DNA from: Sapria himalayana
Taxonomy: Eukaryota; Streptophyta; Magnoliopsida; Malpighiales; Rafflesiaceae
Assembly (NCBI GenBank): GCA_029783825.1
Contig: JAREIK010000343.1
Location: 3,515,001 to 3,579,000, forward strand
DNA: 64,000 bases
Reading direction: 5' to 3'
Position numbers and translations under genes: made by a program. Numbering within the stretch: position 1 is the first letter of the stretch; each line of letters begins with the position of its first letter. Shown piece by piece: positions 1 to 13,800 of the stretch. The notes beneath the pieces were generated by a model. The model ran no database searches. It was given only the letters and a program-made list of their open reading frames with translations, and was not told the origin of the DNA.

Positions 1-374
1 GTGTCTGGTGTGTCTTAGGTTTACATGAGCATCACCTATTTGTAGATTAACATACTCATTACATTAAAAAATATACTGAACTATTCTCTTTAAATAGGAG
101 TGTCTGACGTGTCTCAATCGGATGTTTTATCATTCTTTCAGCAATTCCATTCTTTTAGGATGTATTTGCTCATGAAGTATGAACTATAATTTCATGATTC
201 ATATAATAAATAAATCACATGTCTACCATATCTCATTATAACTTGCAAATATAGATTCACAATGTATAACAATTCATGCAAAATGTGAAAGAAAGTTTAA
301 GTTTAAGATTTGCTACAATAATATACTCAATAGAGACACTTCACTTGTATGCTAGAACAATTCAATTACTAGCA

Positions 375-900
375 AGCAAACTAATTAGCTAAGATGAAAT
401 GCTGTATATGTAATTTGTTTTTTATTTAATAATCTGTTTGTATAACCAAATATCTTTTCTGTTTTAATATTTTCATGTAAGTGCAGGAAATGAAATATTA
501 AAAGGCCGGGGATGCAGCAGTAGCATAATAACGGAGGTCCCGCTCAATGATCCGACCCGCTGCGGTTAAATGAACCGAATATTTTTTTTAATATAAAAAG
601 ATTTGCAATTTTATTTTTCGGGCGGCTATTTTTAACCCGTGGAACTGTTCATTGTCCCTCTCTTCTCTCTGCGCGAATTTTCGCGACTGCCCTGTGTGCT
701 GCATACTGTAAGACATTTCCATTTTGATTTTAATCTGTAATGCATAAGCATTTTCTGGTGGATGTAGCTAGTCGTACTGAGCGACTAACAAACCACGTTA
801 TTTTCGGTATTGATTTTCTCGTTTTTTATTCTGTCGTAGATGCTTGCTGAATTGAGATTATATTGCTTGTTTTCTATGTTTCTGTTTCTTAATCTCACTA
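375..900 (+). repeat. Direct repeat arm 1 with a GC-rich core
   Basis: This stretch is recognisably the same sequence as 35470-36070, in the same orientation. Shared landmarks include ttttaatattttcatgtaag, ggaactgttcat and gatggatgtagctagtc. The core at about 505-720 is much richer in GC and CpG than its surroundings and could be a decayed promoter or leader, or part of a transposon. No open frame or known family was recognised. Confidence 0.7.
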
Positions 901-2700
901 CCATAAAAGCGCAATTACCTAACATGAAATAACTCATTATGTAACTTGGACACAATTATGAGAGATAATTATTAAAGTAATACATATATTGGCATATCAG
1001 ACTGTAGTGAGTAGTTTGAATAATTGAATTTAAGACATCCTATGCAACATTCATTGAGATTTGAGAGAGAATTATACTATTTTGTGGACCCATATTCTTG
1101 GTAAGAAGACAATTTTAATTTCCTTAGGAATTTATTAGAGGTTGATGAAGTATCTATAATTATCCCTACATTGAGTAAAGTTGAAATTTATTAGAGGTTG
1201 ATGAAGCATCTATAAGTATCTATAATTTTCTTAGAAATATAGTAGTGACAGTCAAAGAGCTGACGAGAGAGGGCCATTGATGACGTGTTCAATTGGTAGA
1301 AAGTTGGAACATACTCGGGAGAGATATTAGATATTATATAATGAGTTACAATTTCATTTTAAGATTACAAGATTGTACAACAGACTACTGAATCCATGGC
1401 TCTCTTCCCCACAATTTGCTACAATCACCATCTTCCATAGATTTTTTTTAAGGTTACAAAGCCTTATTTAAAAGAGCTAACTTCGTTGTACCTAACCCAC
1501 CATTCTCCTTTTCAACACACATGAAACACCATCTCCCATTTAATTAAGTGGGCTCTTCTCTCCAAGCTCCCATAAGAAAACTAGTAGCCCTACAATTTCT
1601 ACCCAAGCATCCCTAATTTCTTCCCCTTTAACCAAACACCCAATCCTAGGGCTCCAGGCCTCCAGGGCTCCAGTCCCACTGAAGCCCTCCAGTCGATCTT
1701 TTTCCCTAGTTGAGCACTCTATTATCATCATCTACGGATTCAACATTGCCAATCACAACGTTCATTTTAGCCCCTTTCTCATCTCATTTCTTTCACTTCT
1801 ATAATGCACTGGTTCAAACCTTCCAACATGAACCCTAAACCTCCCATATCCCTTTCTACTCCCCGACTTCAACCTCAAGTTAGCCACTAACTAGTGTTAA
1901 TAAGAGATATATTACATATTTATGTACTTTTTTTAAAGACAATTTAGTATCATAAAGAAATAAAAAAACAAAAATTATTTTAAATTCAACTATCAAGAAA
2001 AATAGTGATAGTTAAATGCAAGATATTTTAGATCAGATACTTTTTAAAAAAAAAAAAATTAAATATTCACTTTCTCTTTCACTACTCTTAAATATGGTAG
2101 TCATGCGATAACATATATAATCTCAAATTATTAAGTATTTCAAGAATAAACAAAACACATAAGGATAAACAATTTCATCCTCATAAAAAAAAAATCCAAG
2201 AAGAGGTTATTTCTACAACTTATGTTCAGATAGCAGATCAGCCAACAGACACATTCACAAGGAAATTAAAAATATTTCAACTTATTTTTATTTCTCCAAA
2301 TTTAATATTTTGAATCTTTACACATCAACTTAAGGAGATGGAGGTACTATAGTTTTATTATTATTTTATTTTATTTTTATATTTACATATATAAAAGAAC
2401 CCAACTTATAAACTATCCCAATCTATTTTTTCAATATAATGAGCACCGATACACATTTATTATATCATTTTCATAGTGATTATATTGATTTTTCAACATC
2501 AATTTTATCTTTTTTTTATAAATTTTTTTCTCATTATTCCATAAATATTATTATAATAAATAATAAATCATCTAAAACTCTTAATTATGATCATAAAATT
2601 TCATAAAATTTTAACTATCTTTTCTTGTATGTTATCTTCCTAAATAATTCAAATCTCAATTTCTTGACAATATATGTTAGATTATAAGATATGCTCTGTC
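901..2700. other. Intergenic AT-rich DNA with a short tandem duplication
   Basis: No coding exon was recognised. The segment beginning aatttattagaggttgatga occurs at 1129 and again at 1185, a 56 bp tandem duplication. Homopolymer and AT-rich runs dominate after 1900. The 63-codon frame at 1540-1731 on the minus strand has no recognisable features. Confidence 0.5.
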
Positions 2701-2776
2701 ACAGTCAGATATTAACTAATAAAGTATTCAGCTTGAGATGTCTTTAGAAATCCATTTATTAGTGACATATAAAGGA

Positions 2777-3344
2777 TCATCCATTGATTGCAACAGAGTA
2801 TACGAAGGGTGAAGCACACTTTTCGATGGATCTTTTCTACAGAAAAAAAAAACATGGCAGCCATGGCAATTATCAGTCAGGGCCGAAGAGAGAAGACTGC
2901 ATAAAACATCACTGCAGCATGCCAACTCTGACGAAATGCTCTGTTGAAAACACACAGCAGACGCAAATGAAAGAAGGAATGAAATACCTTAAACCCAGGA
3001 GCAGGCCGAACAAGTTCCTCCTCGGGGATTAAAACGGGCCATTTCTCACCGGCTTCACGGAACATCTGCTCTGTCTCGAGCTGCCGGCCTTTCTCCAAGA
3101 TGATGCTCCTTATTTCCTGAGCGTGAACTCTAGTTGCATCAAAGACTTCCTCCACTCCGTTGGTGAAAGTGGCCGTGATGACCGGGGGGTGATCGTCCGT
3201 CCGACGATTGACGACGAGCTGACACGCAGGGTTAGATTCCTTCGCTTTTCTAGCGTTGCACTGAGCCAAGAATTCCATGCTGGAGGCTATGCGTGGATCC
3301 AGAACATTGAACTCGAAGTGAATCTTCGATAGAAATTTCAACAT
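2777..3344 (-). CDS. Mitochondrial large ribosomal subunit protein mL53-like (2 exons)
   Basis: The predicted product resembles plant mL53 proteins (39S ribosomal protein L53 family), small components of the mitochondrial large ribosomal subunit. Exon 1 is 3344-2988 (119 codons). It contains the family-typical segment MEFLAQCNARKAKESNPACQ, then RRTDDHPP and a tail ETEQMFREAGEKWPVLIPEE. A donor AAG|GTATTT follows. A strong polypyrimidine tract ending CTGTAG precedes exon 2 (2836-2777), which adds KRSIEKCAS and stops at TGA, giving about 138 aa, close to what I recall of the family. I chose the ATG at 3344 (MLKFLSK) because plant homologues, as I recall them, begin there; an in-frame upstream ATG at 3410 would add 22 residues. 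Family identity rests on remembered conservation. Exon 2 is the less certain part. The gene lies 0.7 kb downstream of the CCCH gene on the same strand. Confidence 0.75.
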
Positions 3345-4066
3345 TTCCGGATGATTTTGGCAGATGTGGGCGACGGGAAAATCCGAATACCTAGAACAGA
3401 ACTGGACCATTTACCACCAGGTGCAGTGATGAGTAAAAGTAATTAATCAGCATGAAAATCAAGATGAAATTTTATGTTTAATACAAAATTTTAAAAACAC
3501 CTATAAAAATATTAAACTAATTTTTAATGTTTAGAAAAAAATATAACATAAAATATTTATGCTGTCCCTCCACCTGTACACGTCATCATTAAAAAATTAC
3601 GTTATAATATCCACACACACACACACACATATATATATATGTGTGTGTGTGTAATAATATAATATACATTTTAAATGAAAAACATTAAAAATAATATAAT
3701 ATATACATAAATATATTATCACAGAAGCGAATTTATTTTAAAAAGTAAAAAAAAAAAGACTGAGATTTTTTATTGTGAAAGGTGAGGAATTGATTTTGAT
3801 GGAACCTAACCTTATGCACCCTAGCCATGTAACCAGGCTAGGGCGCTATGCTGAGCCAAGGGGAGGCTAGGCCGGCTAAACACAAGAACCATGACACACC
3901 ACCCACAATGGCCTGGTAAACTCGGCCAATCTTAATATTACTGTTTATTGATCAATAATAATACATCCACCATGGAAATACTACTTAAGAGACGAATGGG
4001 TGAGCCATGGTTATGAAAAACAAGCAAACATGAGCCCTAGCCAACATCGGTTAGCCGGGCCATGGC
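3345..4066. promoter_or_regulatory. Spacer between CCCH 3' end and mL53 start, candidate mL53 promoter
   Basis: This spacer must hold the mL53 promoter and the CCCH 3' UTR and terminator, but no exact element can be fixed. It contains a composite microsatellite at about 3613-3651 (CA, then TA, then TG runs). A GC-richer island at about 3815-3930 (gccatgtaaccaggctaggg, aggctaggccggctaaac) resembles the interiors of the hAT-type islands elsewhere in the window. Confidence 0.35.
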
Positions 4067-4817
4067 TCAGAGAGAGTAGCTGGCATTCTCAATCTTGACT
4101 CTCTTTGCACCGTGCACCTCCTGAATCCTCCCTGCAGTTTGCCCAGCAACTGGTTCATGACGAAACATGCAGTTGCCTCCATTTCGACATCCTCTCGAGC
4201 TGTTAAAATAAGCACACGGCTTCATGATCTTGACCTGCAGATCACCATAATTGGGACCGCCACCGCCGGCGGTGGCGGTCTGTGGGCCATTATGGGCTCT
4301 GAGCTGCCTCTCTCCTCCATGCTGCTGAATCAGGTTCTTGCAGTAATTTACGTTCATCAGCTGTGGAGGCCCTGAGACAGAAGCAAATGGCGCAGGTTGA
4401 AGAAGAGCAGCAGGTCCAGTTGCAGAGACGAGAGCAGGGGTGGAAGAGGGGAGGGAAGGCTGGGCTGCGCTTGGTGCCAGCAAGCTCTCGATCAGGCTCG
4501 GGTTGCTCAGCATTTTGATCAGCAGCTCGTGGTTCATCGGACCGTCGTTCATGGCGCCATTGTTGACTGCTGCCGCCATAGCAGCAGCTACCACGTTGGG
4601 ATCAATGGCAGGAAGTGCTCGGGCAGGGGGGAGACTATTGATCTGCTTCAGCACAGAGGGATCAGCGGTGGGCATGCTGCATGGCGAAGGCTGGAATCCC
4701 GGGACAAAATCGGGCATTTCCGTCGCATCATCTTCTTCAATAGGAGTGATGGGAATGAGGACGGCTTGATGATCATTGGAATGAGACTCTTCCTCCGTGT
4801 CAGAACAGAAGATGGGG
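4067..4817 (-). CDS. CCCH gene exon 4 (terminal, zinc finger)
   Basis: The acceptor is ATGAACAG|CCCC, with a branch-point-like ttgac upstream. The in-frame ATG at 4825 is therefore intronic, not a start. The exon carries an acidic block ([20 protein letters not shown]), an alanine-rich segment ([13 protein letters not shown]), a leucine block ([18 protein letters not shown]), a proline/alanine-rich linker, then [20 protein letters not shown] leading to CMFRH, the CCCH finger. It ends [12 protein letters not shown] and a stop. Confidence 0.85.
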
Positions 4818-7800
4818 CTGTTCATACGCGAAAAAGTTGCAGGTCAATCATAGGCACGCACAACAAATAATGTGACACCTGTGATGCCCTCCGTTCTAAC
4901 CCCGAGAGGTCTTACCTGGTTCGACCCCTCGACCCTAGAGGTGTCAACCGGGCCGGGCCGGCCCGACCCAACACGAGACACGGCACGGTTCAGCCGTGCC
5001 TGGGCCGGCCCAGCACAGAAAAATTCCGTGCCTGGCCCGGCACGGTTCGGCCCATGGAACGGCACACCGGCACGGGTATGTCCCGTGTCGGGTGTCCCTT
5101 GAGCCCGACCCCGCGATGGCTCCTCCCTCAAAAAAGACCGCGGGTCGGGTCTGATTCGACCCGACCCGCGGTCCCCCGAATCCCGAACCATATGGACAGG
5201 CCAGCCCGAGCGGGCCAGGCAAGGCACGGCTCACCGTGCCGTGCCTGACCCGGCACGTAGGCACGCTCGTGCTCAAAAAAAAAAATGAGCCGGGCCAGCC
5301 CGTTTGACACATGTACTCAACCCACACATGGACCAGAGGATAGTATGGGCTGGGTTTGGGGTAGGAAGAGGATGAGAGCAACAAAATTTCAAGGGTTAGT
5401 GGTCCGACCCGTAGGTGTATGTCCTAGGTTTGGCACCTACCTGTGGGGACTAAAAGAATTTCTATTTCCAAAACTTGTATAAAAGCGAAATTAGGAAAAA
5501 GATCATATAAATAATATTAATATTTTAGTAAAATAATTATAGAAAAGTAAATAATTTTAAATATATTAATTGCACGAACAAAGTCTAGTATGGCATCTTC
5601 AATTTTTAGGGATAAAATTATTGATATAATGATATATTAATCTCTCCCATAATTCATGCTGAGTGGTAGTCTTGTGCACTGTACACGAACTTTTACATGT
5701 ATCCATGAAATTTCATGAATATATTTGTTTATCGGGTAAGATAGATATTTTCAAACTATAACAATATATTAACAAATATTTTATTAATATTTTTGATATG
5801 TATAAAATTCAAGTACTAATATATTCATCGTTTACTTAATATTTTAAAATATGCTATATAAAGATACTCAGGATTATAAAAAAAAAAATAATACAATATC
5901 CAACACAACCATATAATATACATTAAAAAAAAATATTAAAAAAAATAAATAAATTAATAGTGATTATAGTTTAGATAGTCTTCAAATAACACACCTTTTA
6001 GATATATGTACGCAATTTCATGATTATATTAAATTAAATTATCAGTTAAGAGTGATATTTTTAATCTGTATTATTATGTTAATAGATATTTTATCAATAT
6101 TTGCAAAATGTGTAAAATTCAAGTACTAGTATTCTCGTGTTAACTGGTATTTTTAGCAATACTAGATTAAGATACCCATGATCATAGTAATTAAATCTAG
6201 ATTCGAATCGAGAATCAGAATTCTTGATTAGTGAATCAGAAATCTAGAATCGGATCGAATTAAATCATGAAATGAATTTTTTTGTGATTTTTTTTCACGT
6301 TAATTAATACCTATTTATTATAATTGATAATTTTTTTTTTAGTATTTTAATTTTTTTTTTTGGGGTTTTTTTTTTGGCATTTTATTGTTTTTTCACGTTA
6401 CTTTCGTAATACCAAAGGTTAAAATTGTCTTTTCCCATGATAATTAATTCACATAGTCGGCAATTTTTTTTAGTATTTTATTTTTTATTTTTATAATTTT
6501 TTAAGGATCTTGGTCCCCTGAGAATCGGTATTAAATTGATTCATAAAAATTAATTCGTGATTCAATGATTCAGTATTCAATTCGTGCATATTTTTGATTC
6601 TTTTAAAGAGTCAGATCATTTACCTCTGAATCGTGAATCAGATTGTAAATTATACAATTTTGATAATAGTGCTCATAATGATAAAAAAAATTAGATAACA
6701 TCCACCATACCTATATAATACACATAAAAATAATTTAAGAAAAAGAAAATAATTAATAATGATTAATAGTGATTAGAGTTAAGTCTTTTGATAAAACAAA
6801 TCAAACAGGAACAACTCTTTAATTTTTGAAGATGAGATTCATTAAGAAACTAATCTATCACAAATCTCATACTAAACAGGAATCTTGTGCACTGTGTATA
6901 ATCTTTAAGATATATCAATAAAAATTCAGGAACTAGCATACTCATATTTAATGATATTTTAACTAGGCAAGATTATCAGAAGAAAAAATAATATAACATC
7001 CATCATACCATATAATATACATAAAAAATAAAAATAATATACATAAATAATATATATTAATCTCAAGTATGGCTTAGCATTGAGGCCGCTATTGACCATT
7101 TTAATTTAGACAAGTATTTAATTCAAGAGGGAGAGAAACAAACTTTTCAGGAACAACAGAAGAGCGAGGATAAACGGCTTCAAGCTCTCTCATCTCTCTC
7201 TCATTTTGAATTTCTGCCTCCTGGCTTTCCTCCCCAGCAACAACTTGCCAATCTGAATTTAAAACTAACTGCATCACATGGAATTTTCAGTTGCAGGATT
7301 GAGCAGCCAAATCATATTATACACAACATAGAACTTACTCTGGGAGGGCATGTCCATTTGATTATGGGTATTTCAGAAACACCAGCAAGTGATCTGCTGG
7401 TAGGGTGGACGCCGAAGCCAGGAGGCGCAGAGTCATCAGAACTTGGTCCCAGTGAGTGTGGCGGCCATGGATCTCTGGCCTCGAGGTGATCTTGAGCACA
7501 CAAATTTACTTGCGAAGGAGATTCTTCTGATAAGAACAATCTTATCTGTTGCAAGAGATGGACAAAAAATAAAGGTCACATATATTGTGTACGATAAAAT
7601 AACTATTCTATTATCTACTAGAAGACAAAATAATCACGACATAACATCTGACTGACATCAAGATGGCCATGAGATATGTTCAGATAGGAGAATGTGATTG
7701 CTCAAAAAAACAAATAGTACCATAAGAATTAGAAGATAATAGAATCTCCTTCTACATCGGACACGACTGTAGGGAGCCGTGTCCGTGCTTTCTCGATGCA

Positions 7801-10800
7801 CATTGCTAAAATTTTATTAATATTTGGCAAACTTTTTCTTCCTTCTACATACATAAGTAATAGTCACTTTATCTCTCATTAGCTATTTTCTATAATATTT
7901 TTTTTGCATATATATTAGTTTTTTTTTTTAATATTTGAAGTAACATACTAAGATTTCATAAGCTTTAAAATAATATCATAAAACATCTTCAAGAAATAAA
8001 TAAACATACTCGTTCTATTTTAATCTTTATTTTGGAGGATCCTTAATTTTTTTTTTTATAAAATATTTCTTGTATCGAACATCATGATATTGTAACCGGA
8101 CAAGTACTGCTTCAAATTTTTCTTTTGAATCTAATATCAAATAGGTAGAATTTCATATAGTCTGCACTTCAAGATACAAGAGATGATAATTTAATTTTTT
8201 TTACATGTTTAACACACTCTTTAAAAGCAACACGTCTAGATGGAGATAATCTAATATATTGAACTGCAAATGGAATCTAGATAATATATACATTATCTTT
8301 TTTCAAATCATTTTAAACAAAATTCAAAATATATGCAATAAATTTTTATTCATTTCGAACATGAAATAATTTATTGTTTAAAATACTACGCCTCTAATAA
8401 AATTAATCTTTCAAATATGTAAAAACTAAATTATTAGAACTAACATTATCAATATTAATTGTGAGAATTTTCTCAATGCCTCGATCTAATAAATAATTCT
8501 CAATCAACCTTTCAATTGTGCTTCTTTTAAGATTAGAAACTAGACAAATGCTCCTAATTTATTTTGTAACTTTTAATCTTGAAAAATCCAATGAGCAAGT
8601 TAGCACATGTGATTATAATTTTAAATAAATGTTCATTCTTCAAAGTTTTTTCAAATAATTTTTATGCTTTATAAAAAACTTTATGCAATCTCATCAAATA
8701 GTAATGCAAAGAAGAATTACAAATATAGGCTCTAAAAAATGAGAATAATCCTTAAATTTTTTTTTTTTTTTACAATTCTAAAAGAATTTTATCACAAATA
8801 ATCATGAATGCTAAGGCTTGTTTAATTACTTCAGGATCATACTTAATAACTTTTAAATTCTCAATCTTAGCATTATCATTATCCTCAGTCTCTTTTTTAG
8901 CATCAAAATTAATGATCTTTTATATTTTTTCGACCATTGTATAGTGAGATTTCCTATATTTGAATTCCAAGTGATTTCATAAATTAATTGTCTCATTCTT
9001 ACTAGAATTACTGGCATAAAATTCACCACAATAATTCCAAAATTAGACATGAATTTCTCTTAATCATTTCTTGAGAAATGATTCATATTATAGAAATTTT
9101 TCTTTTCTCCCCACACTTTTTTTTTGTTTTTCTAAGTTTTTGTGGAGTTAATAATTTTTTATCTTCATATTCTTTTGTTATTTCAGTACTATTATTTTCT
9201 AATTCATCATGTTTGTCTTGTTATTCTTATATTTTTTATGTAATTCTCTTTTCAATATAACATTCAATATTTAATAACATTTTTTCATTCATCTATAAAA
9301 ATTAATAAAATATAATATATGTTAGGAGTTTAAAATTAAAATAAAAATATAACCTAGTTTTTGATAAGGAAATAATCAAGATATGAAACAAATAAACAAG
9401 TTTTTTAATAGTTTTCTATACTTTTTTTTGGGGGAGTGAAGATGTGCTTGGAAACCTACATATTTGTTTTTTGCTCTATTATTTTATAAGGAAAAATAAA
9501 TGAATGTGGGTCAGCCATTCCTCACTTATCTTTCTTTTCATATTGGAAAGTCCATTACAAAATTTAGAATTAGAATAAGAAAAATTTACAAAATTAAGCT
9601 TAAAATCCATTACACAAGAATGACTCAGAATCCAAACTTAACATTGAAATGATAATTTGCACCTGATATTAATGGAGAATAATGTATTTTTTAGGTGATT
9701 GAGATGAATTTTCATTTAACCTTTTATTATCAAAGCCCCGAGTTTGATTAATTAGGATAACTTTATTTATCATAAAATTAAAATGCACGAATAGAAATGT
9801 ATTAGTCATTCTTCGACAAAATCAAACAAAATAAAAATTTTGATTTTTCAAATAACTAAAATCTTAATGAAACCTATAAATCCCACATGAAATTCAGAAC
9901 AAAAATGAGAAAGCTTTAAAGACTTAAGCTTAAAATGAGGAAAAACATACTAATAAACAAAAACATAAGCTGTGATCTCTAATTTTTATGTACCACATGG
10001 AAGTTATATTTAGTATACAAGACACCCACTTTAACATGATGTCTACGAGAAGTTAATATCTTGATAATTTTATATTTTAAAATTAATAAGTTCGTATCTG
10101 ATTAGTTTTGAAATTGTGACTTGTCCTTGGACTAAGATACTTATCATCATTTCAAGGCATGACTTCTAATACATACATGAAATGCGAGAACTTCTTAGGT
10201 AATAAACATCTCAGTAAACAAGTCTTAGTGCACGAGGTTGTATATGGATGTCACACTTAGTACACAATGTATGATGCTTACTCTACTTGGATACAAACTC
10301 TACTAGGGCTCCCAAGCTTCAGCAAGAAGAATTAAGAGAAATTAATATTTTGATAATTTTATCTTCAAAAATTAAACAAGTGTCTGATGAGTCTCAAACC
10401 TGATAGCTATCACCTTTGAACGAAGGTATTTGTCATTGCGCTAAGGTATGATCTCTAATTTTCATATACCATATGAAAGTTATACTTAGTACACAAGGCT
10501 CTCACTTTAGCATGATTTCTACTAGAAGCTAATATCTCGATAATCTTATTTTTTTTTTAAAACTAATAAAATTGTATTCGATTAGTTTCGAACTTGAGGT
10601 TTTTTGTTCCTGGACTAAAATATTATCATCTTTTTAATCCATGACTTCTAATACATGCATGAAATGCGAGAACTTATTAGGTAATAAATATCTCAGTATG
10701 ATTACTAATAATATGGTAGTCTGATTGACAAATGAGAGACTACCCAACTCTGGGCGACATGAGTTTGATTCCCAGTAATATTGGATTTGTGTCTCAAAGT

Positions 10801-13800
10801 ATAATTTTCTAATGATACTGCCAGGATGAGAGCCTTACCTGCTTTGATCCTGGGGCCCCAAGGCTCATATATGAGGGATCAAAGGATAATAAGGGATGGG
10901 TCAGGAGGCAGGAGAGGATAAGGAATCATCTCAGTATAATTCTTGTCTAAATATTTTTAACTTACGGACACAGCACGGATACGTGTCCGATACGCCACGT
11001 GGCGTATCATTGCAACAATCTGTATCCGATACGCCATGTGGCGTATTGGATCGTTGCGTCGGCAGACGGTAGTCGTATCCATGCCTATAGTGTCCGACGT
11101 CCGACGACGTCTGGTGGCCAACGTTGCTGCATGGGCGACGTTGGCCACTAGCAGGGGGCGGGCGTGATTTGAGGGTGAGGCAGGGAGCGGACGCGATTTG
11201 AGGGAGAGGTAGGGGTGGGCGTATTTGTGTGGGGATGTGAATAAAATAAAATATTTTTATAAAATAAAATAAAATAAAATATTTTTATTTTATAAATTAA
11301 ATAATATATATTTATTTTATATAATAACATATTTTAATTTAATTTAATTTAATAAATTTTATAAAATACCTAATATTTATAATTAATATTTTTTATTTTT
11401 ATTTTTATTTTTTTTATCATACCGTATCCTAGTTTTTTAGAATTTTTCGTATCCTCGTATCCTGTCGTGTCGTATCCTCGTGTCCGTGCTTCTTAGATGT
11501 GCATTATTTATTATATATTACTATTGTTTTGGATCCTCAACATAAGATAATGTATATAAAACAAGTGAAACTGTCATATAAATTATTTTAATTGAATCAA
11601 CTTTCAATTGATTTTATAAATAATATAGTAATTTTTATTCAAGTGAACTTGAAAATGAAATAGATACTCCATCTGGATCACAGGGGATTGATGATAATGA
11701 TATTAATGATGTATTTAAAAAGAAATTGAACGACGAAGCATATTTGGAAGCCCAATCTGAAATTAGAAAGTATGTATTAGAAAATCTTAAAAAGTTTAGA
11801 TCTTTTAATATTTTAATTGGTGAAAGTTGAATGATTCTAAATATCTGAATCTCCCTAAGATGACAAAAGATATATTGACAATGCACATTTTAACTATCAA
11901 TTCTAAATCCACTTTTAGTACAAGTGCACGTATACTCGAAAAGTTTAGAAATTTATTATCTCCTGAAATAGTAATGTCACTTGTTTGTTCACAAAATTAG
12001 TTAAAAAAAATCATATAATTAATTTGCAAGAAATTTTAGAAGATATTGAAAAATATGAAAAAATTATACAACATATTTATTATATATAAATCTTTTAGTT
12101 TGGTAATTTATAATTTTGAAATATAAAAAAATAACACTTTTCTTATTTTTTCCAAGTTTTGCTAGAACTCAGAGAATTAAGTAATATTGTGGAAGAGGAT
12201 CTAAGATATGTGAAGTTTTCAGATGTACATTTTTTTTATGCTTGATAAGTTGTGCAAAATATAAATTTTAATAGGTCTTTTAAATTATTTTTCTTATCAT
12301 GTTTGTTATATGTTTTATTATAAAAATTACAAATCAAATTTATAAAAAAATTAAACTATTTTGTTAATTATTATTTTTTTTAATACATAAATTAAGTTCA
12401 AACTACAATTCAAATCACAAACAAAACCACAAATATATGTTTGGTTAGTTTGAAAACTTTGAATGATTTAGATCAAGTTGTAATTTTTTCAAACCAATAA
12501 TTAGGTTTTGATTAAATATTATGAACCGATATGAACCAAACCATGAGCACCCTCACCAAAGGCATATATATATATATATATATATATATGCCATTGGAAA
12601 AAGCATTGAGGCATACGACTCAACCCAAAAGGAGTTTTCCTCTACATTAAGATAAACTAGATAAATTATATAAAAATGATATACATATTATAAAAAATAA
12701 AAATACAAAAATAATCAAAAAAAGGACAATCACATCTCTTAAATTGATGAATATAAGTTTAACATACCTAGCTTGAGAGAAATAAAATGAACTTTGATTT
12801 CTCCAATAATTTTGTGAATAAATTTGCAAAATAATTTATTGTAAGTACGTGACAATTAAAAATAAAAAAATAGAAAGAGAGATAGAAAACTCAAGTTCCT
12901 AAAGAAAATTTCTAATCGAATGTAACTAACAAGTGATCGTACTCAACACTTGATTTGGTAAAACTTTTATGCTGATTATTTTTTTTTCTAGAAATATAAT
13001 TGCTTTCTAAGAAATTATAAAACCTTGTAATAGATCTTCTCTATCTCATGACTAGTGCCAACTCAAATCAAAGTACTCAACAAACCAAATTTTCTATTAG
13101 TCTCATACATATAGTCATACCTAGTGCACAAGGCTCCTATTTAATATGAAATCCATGAGAGATTAACATCTCAACAACATTATCCCAAAAAATGAGAGAG
13201 ACTGTATCTAATTAATCTCAAATCTAAGACCAACAATCATTAAACAAAAAAAATTTATCATAATATCAAGAGATAATCTCTCATTAGACTCATAAATACA
13301 TTCACAAATTTATATAAATTATCAATTATAACTAGTACATCATTCAATTATCCAAATTTTTTAACTACCTCATCAAAATATTTTAACATTAACTCTTTAT
13401 TTTTTATTCAATCAGATACATCAATTAATTTCAAAAAATCATCTACATGCAATAAATTTATAAAACACTTGATTTTTTTTTCATCTAATTGGTTAATATA
13501 ATTGAATATCTATATTAGTTACGAGTTTTTAATGCTATTTCATCATAATATTCATGGCATTCACCTCTTCCATAAGAAACTATAAACTTTACCCATGCTT
13601 AGATAAGAGCTTAAACATTGGCCCAAATTAGCAATAATATCATCATAGAAAATCATTATATATCATTCACCATATTGAATGAAAGACTATTTAAGGACAA
13701 AAACCAAATATTTTTTTAGATGCTTATTTTTTTTTTTTTGATTTATTTTTTGAATTCAAAATAATTTATTTGAGTTATAAATTGATAAATTTATCATTGA

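Noticed and set aside
2784..3332. Plus-strand frames opposite the mL53 gene
   Set aside because: They are antisense shadows of a conserved exon.
4397..4870. Plus-strand open frames opposite the CCCH terminal exon
   Set aside because: They are antisense to a clearly coding exon with a family-typical zinc finger, and have no motif of their own.
4844..5482. Several overlapping open frames in both strands at 4.8-5.5 kb
   Set aside because: They coincide with the GC-rich hAT-type element; open frames in many phases arise from base composition and repeated gcc/ggc motifs.
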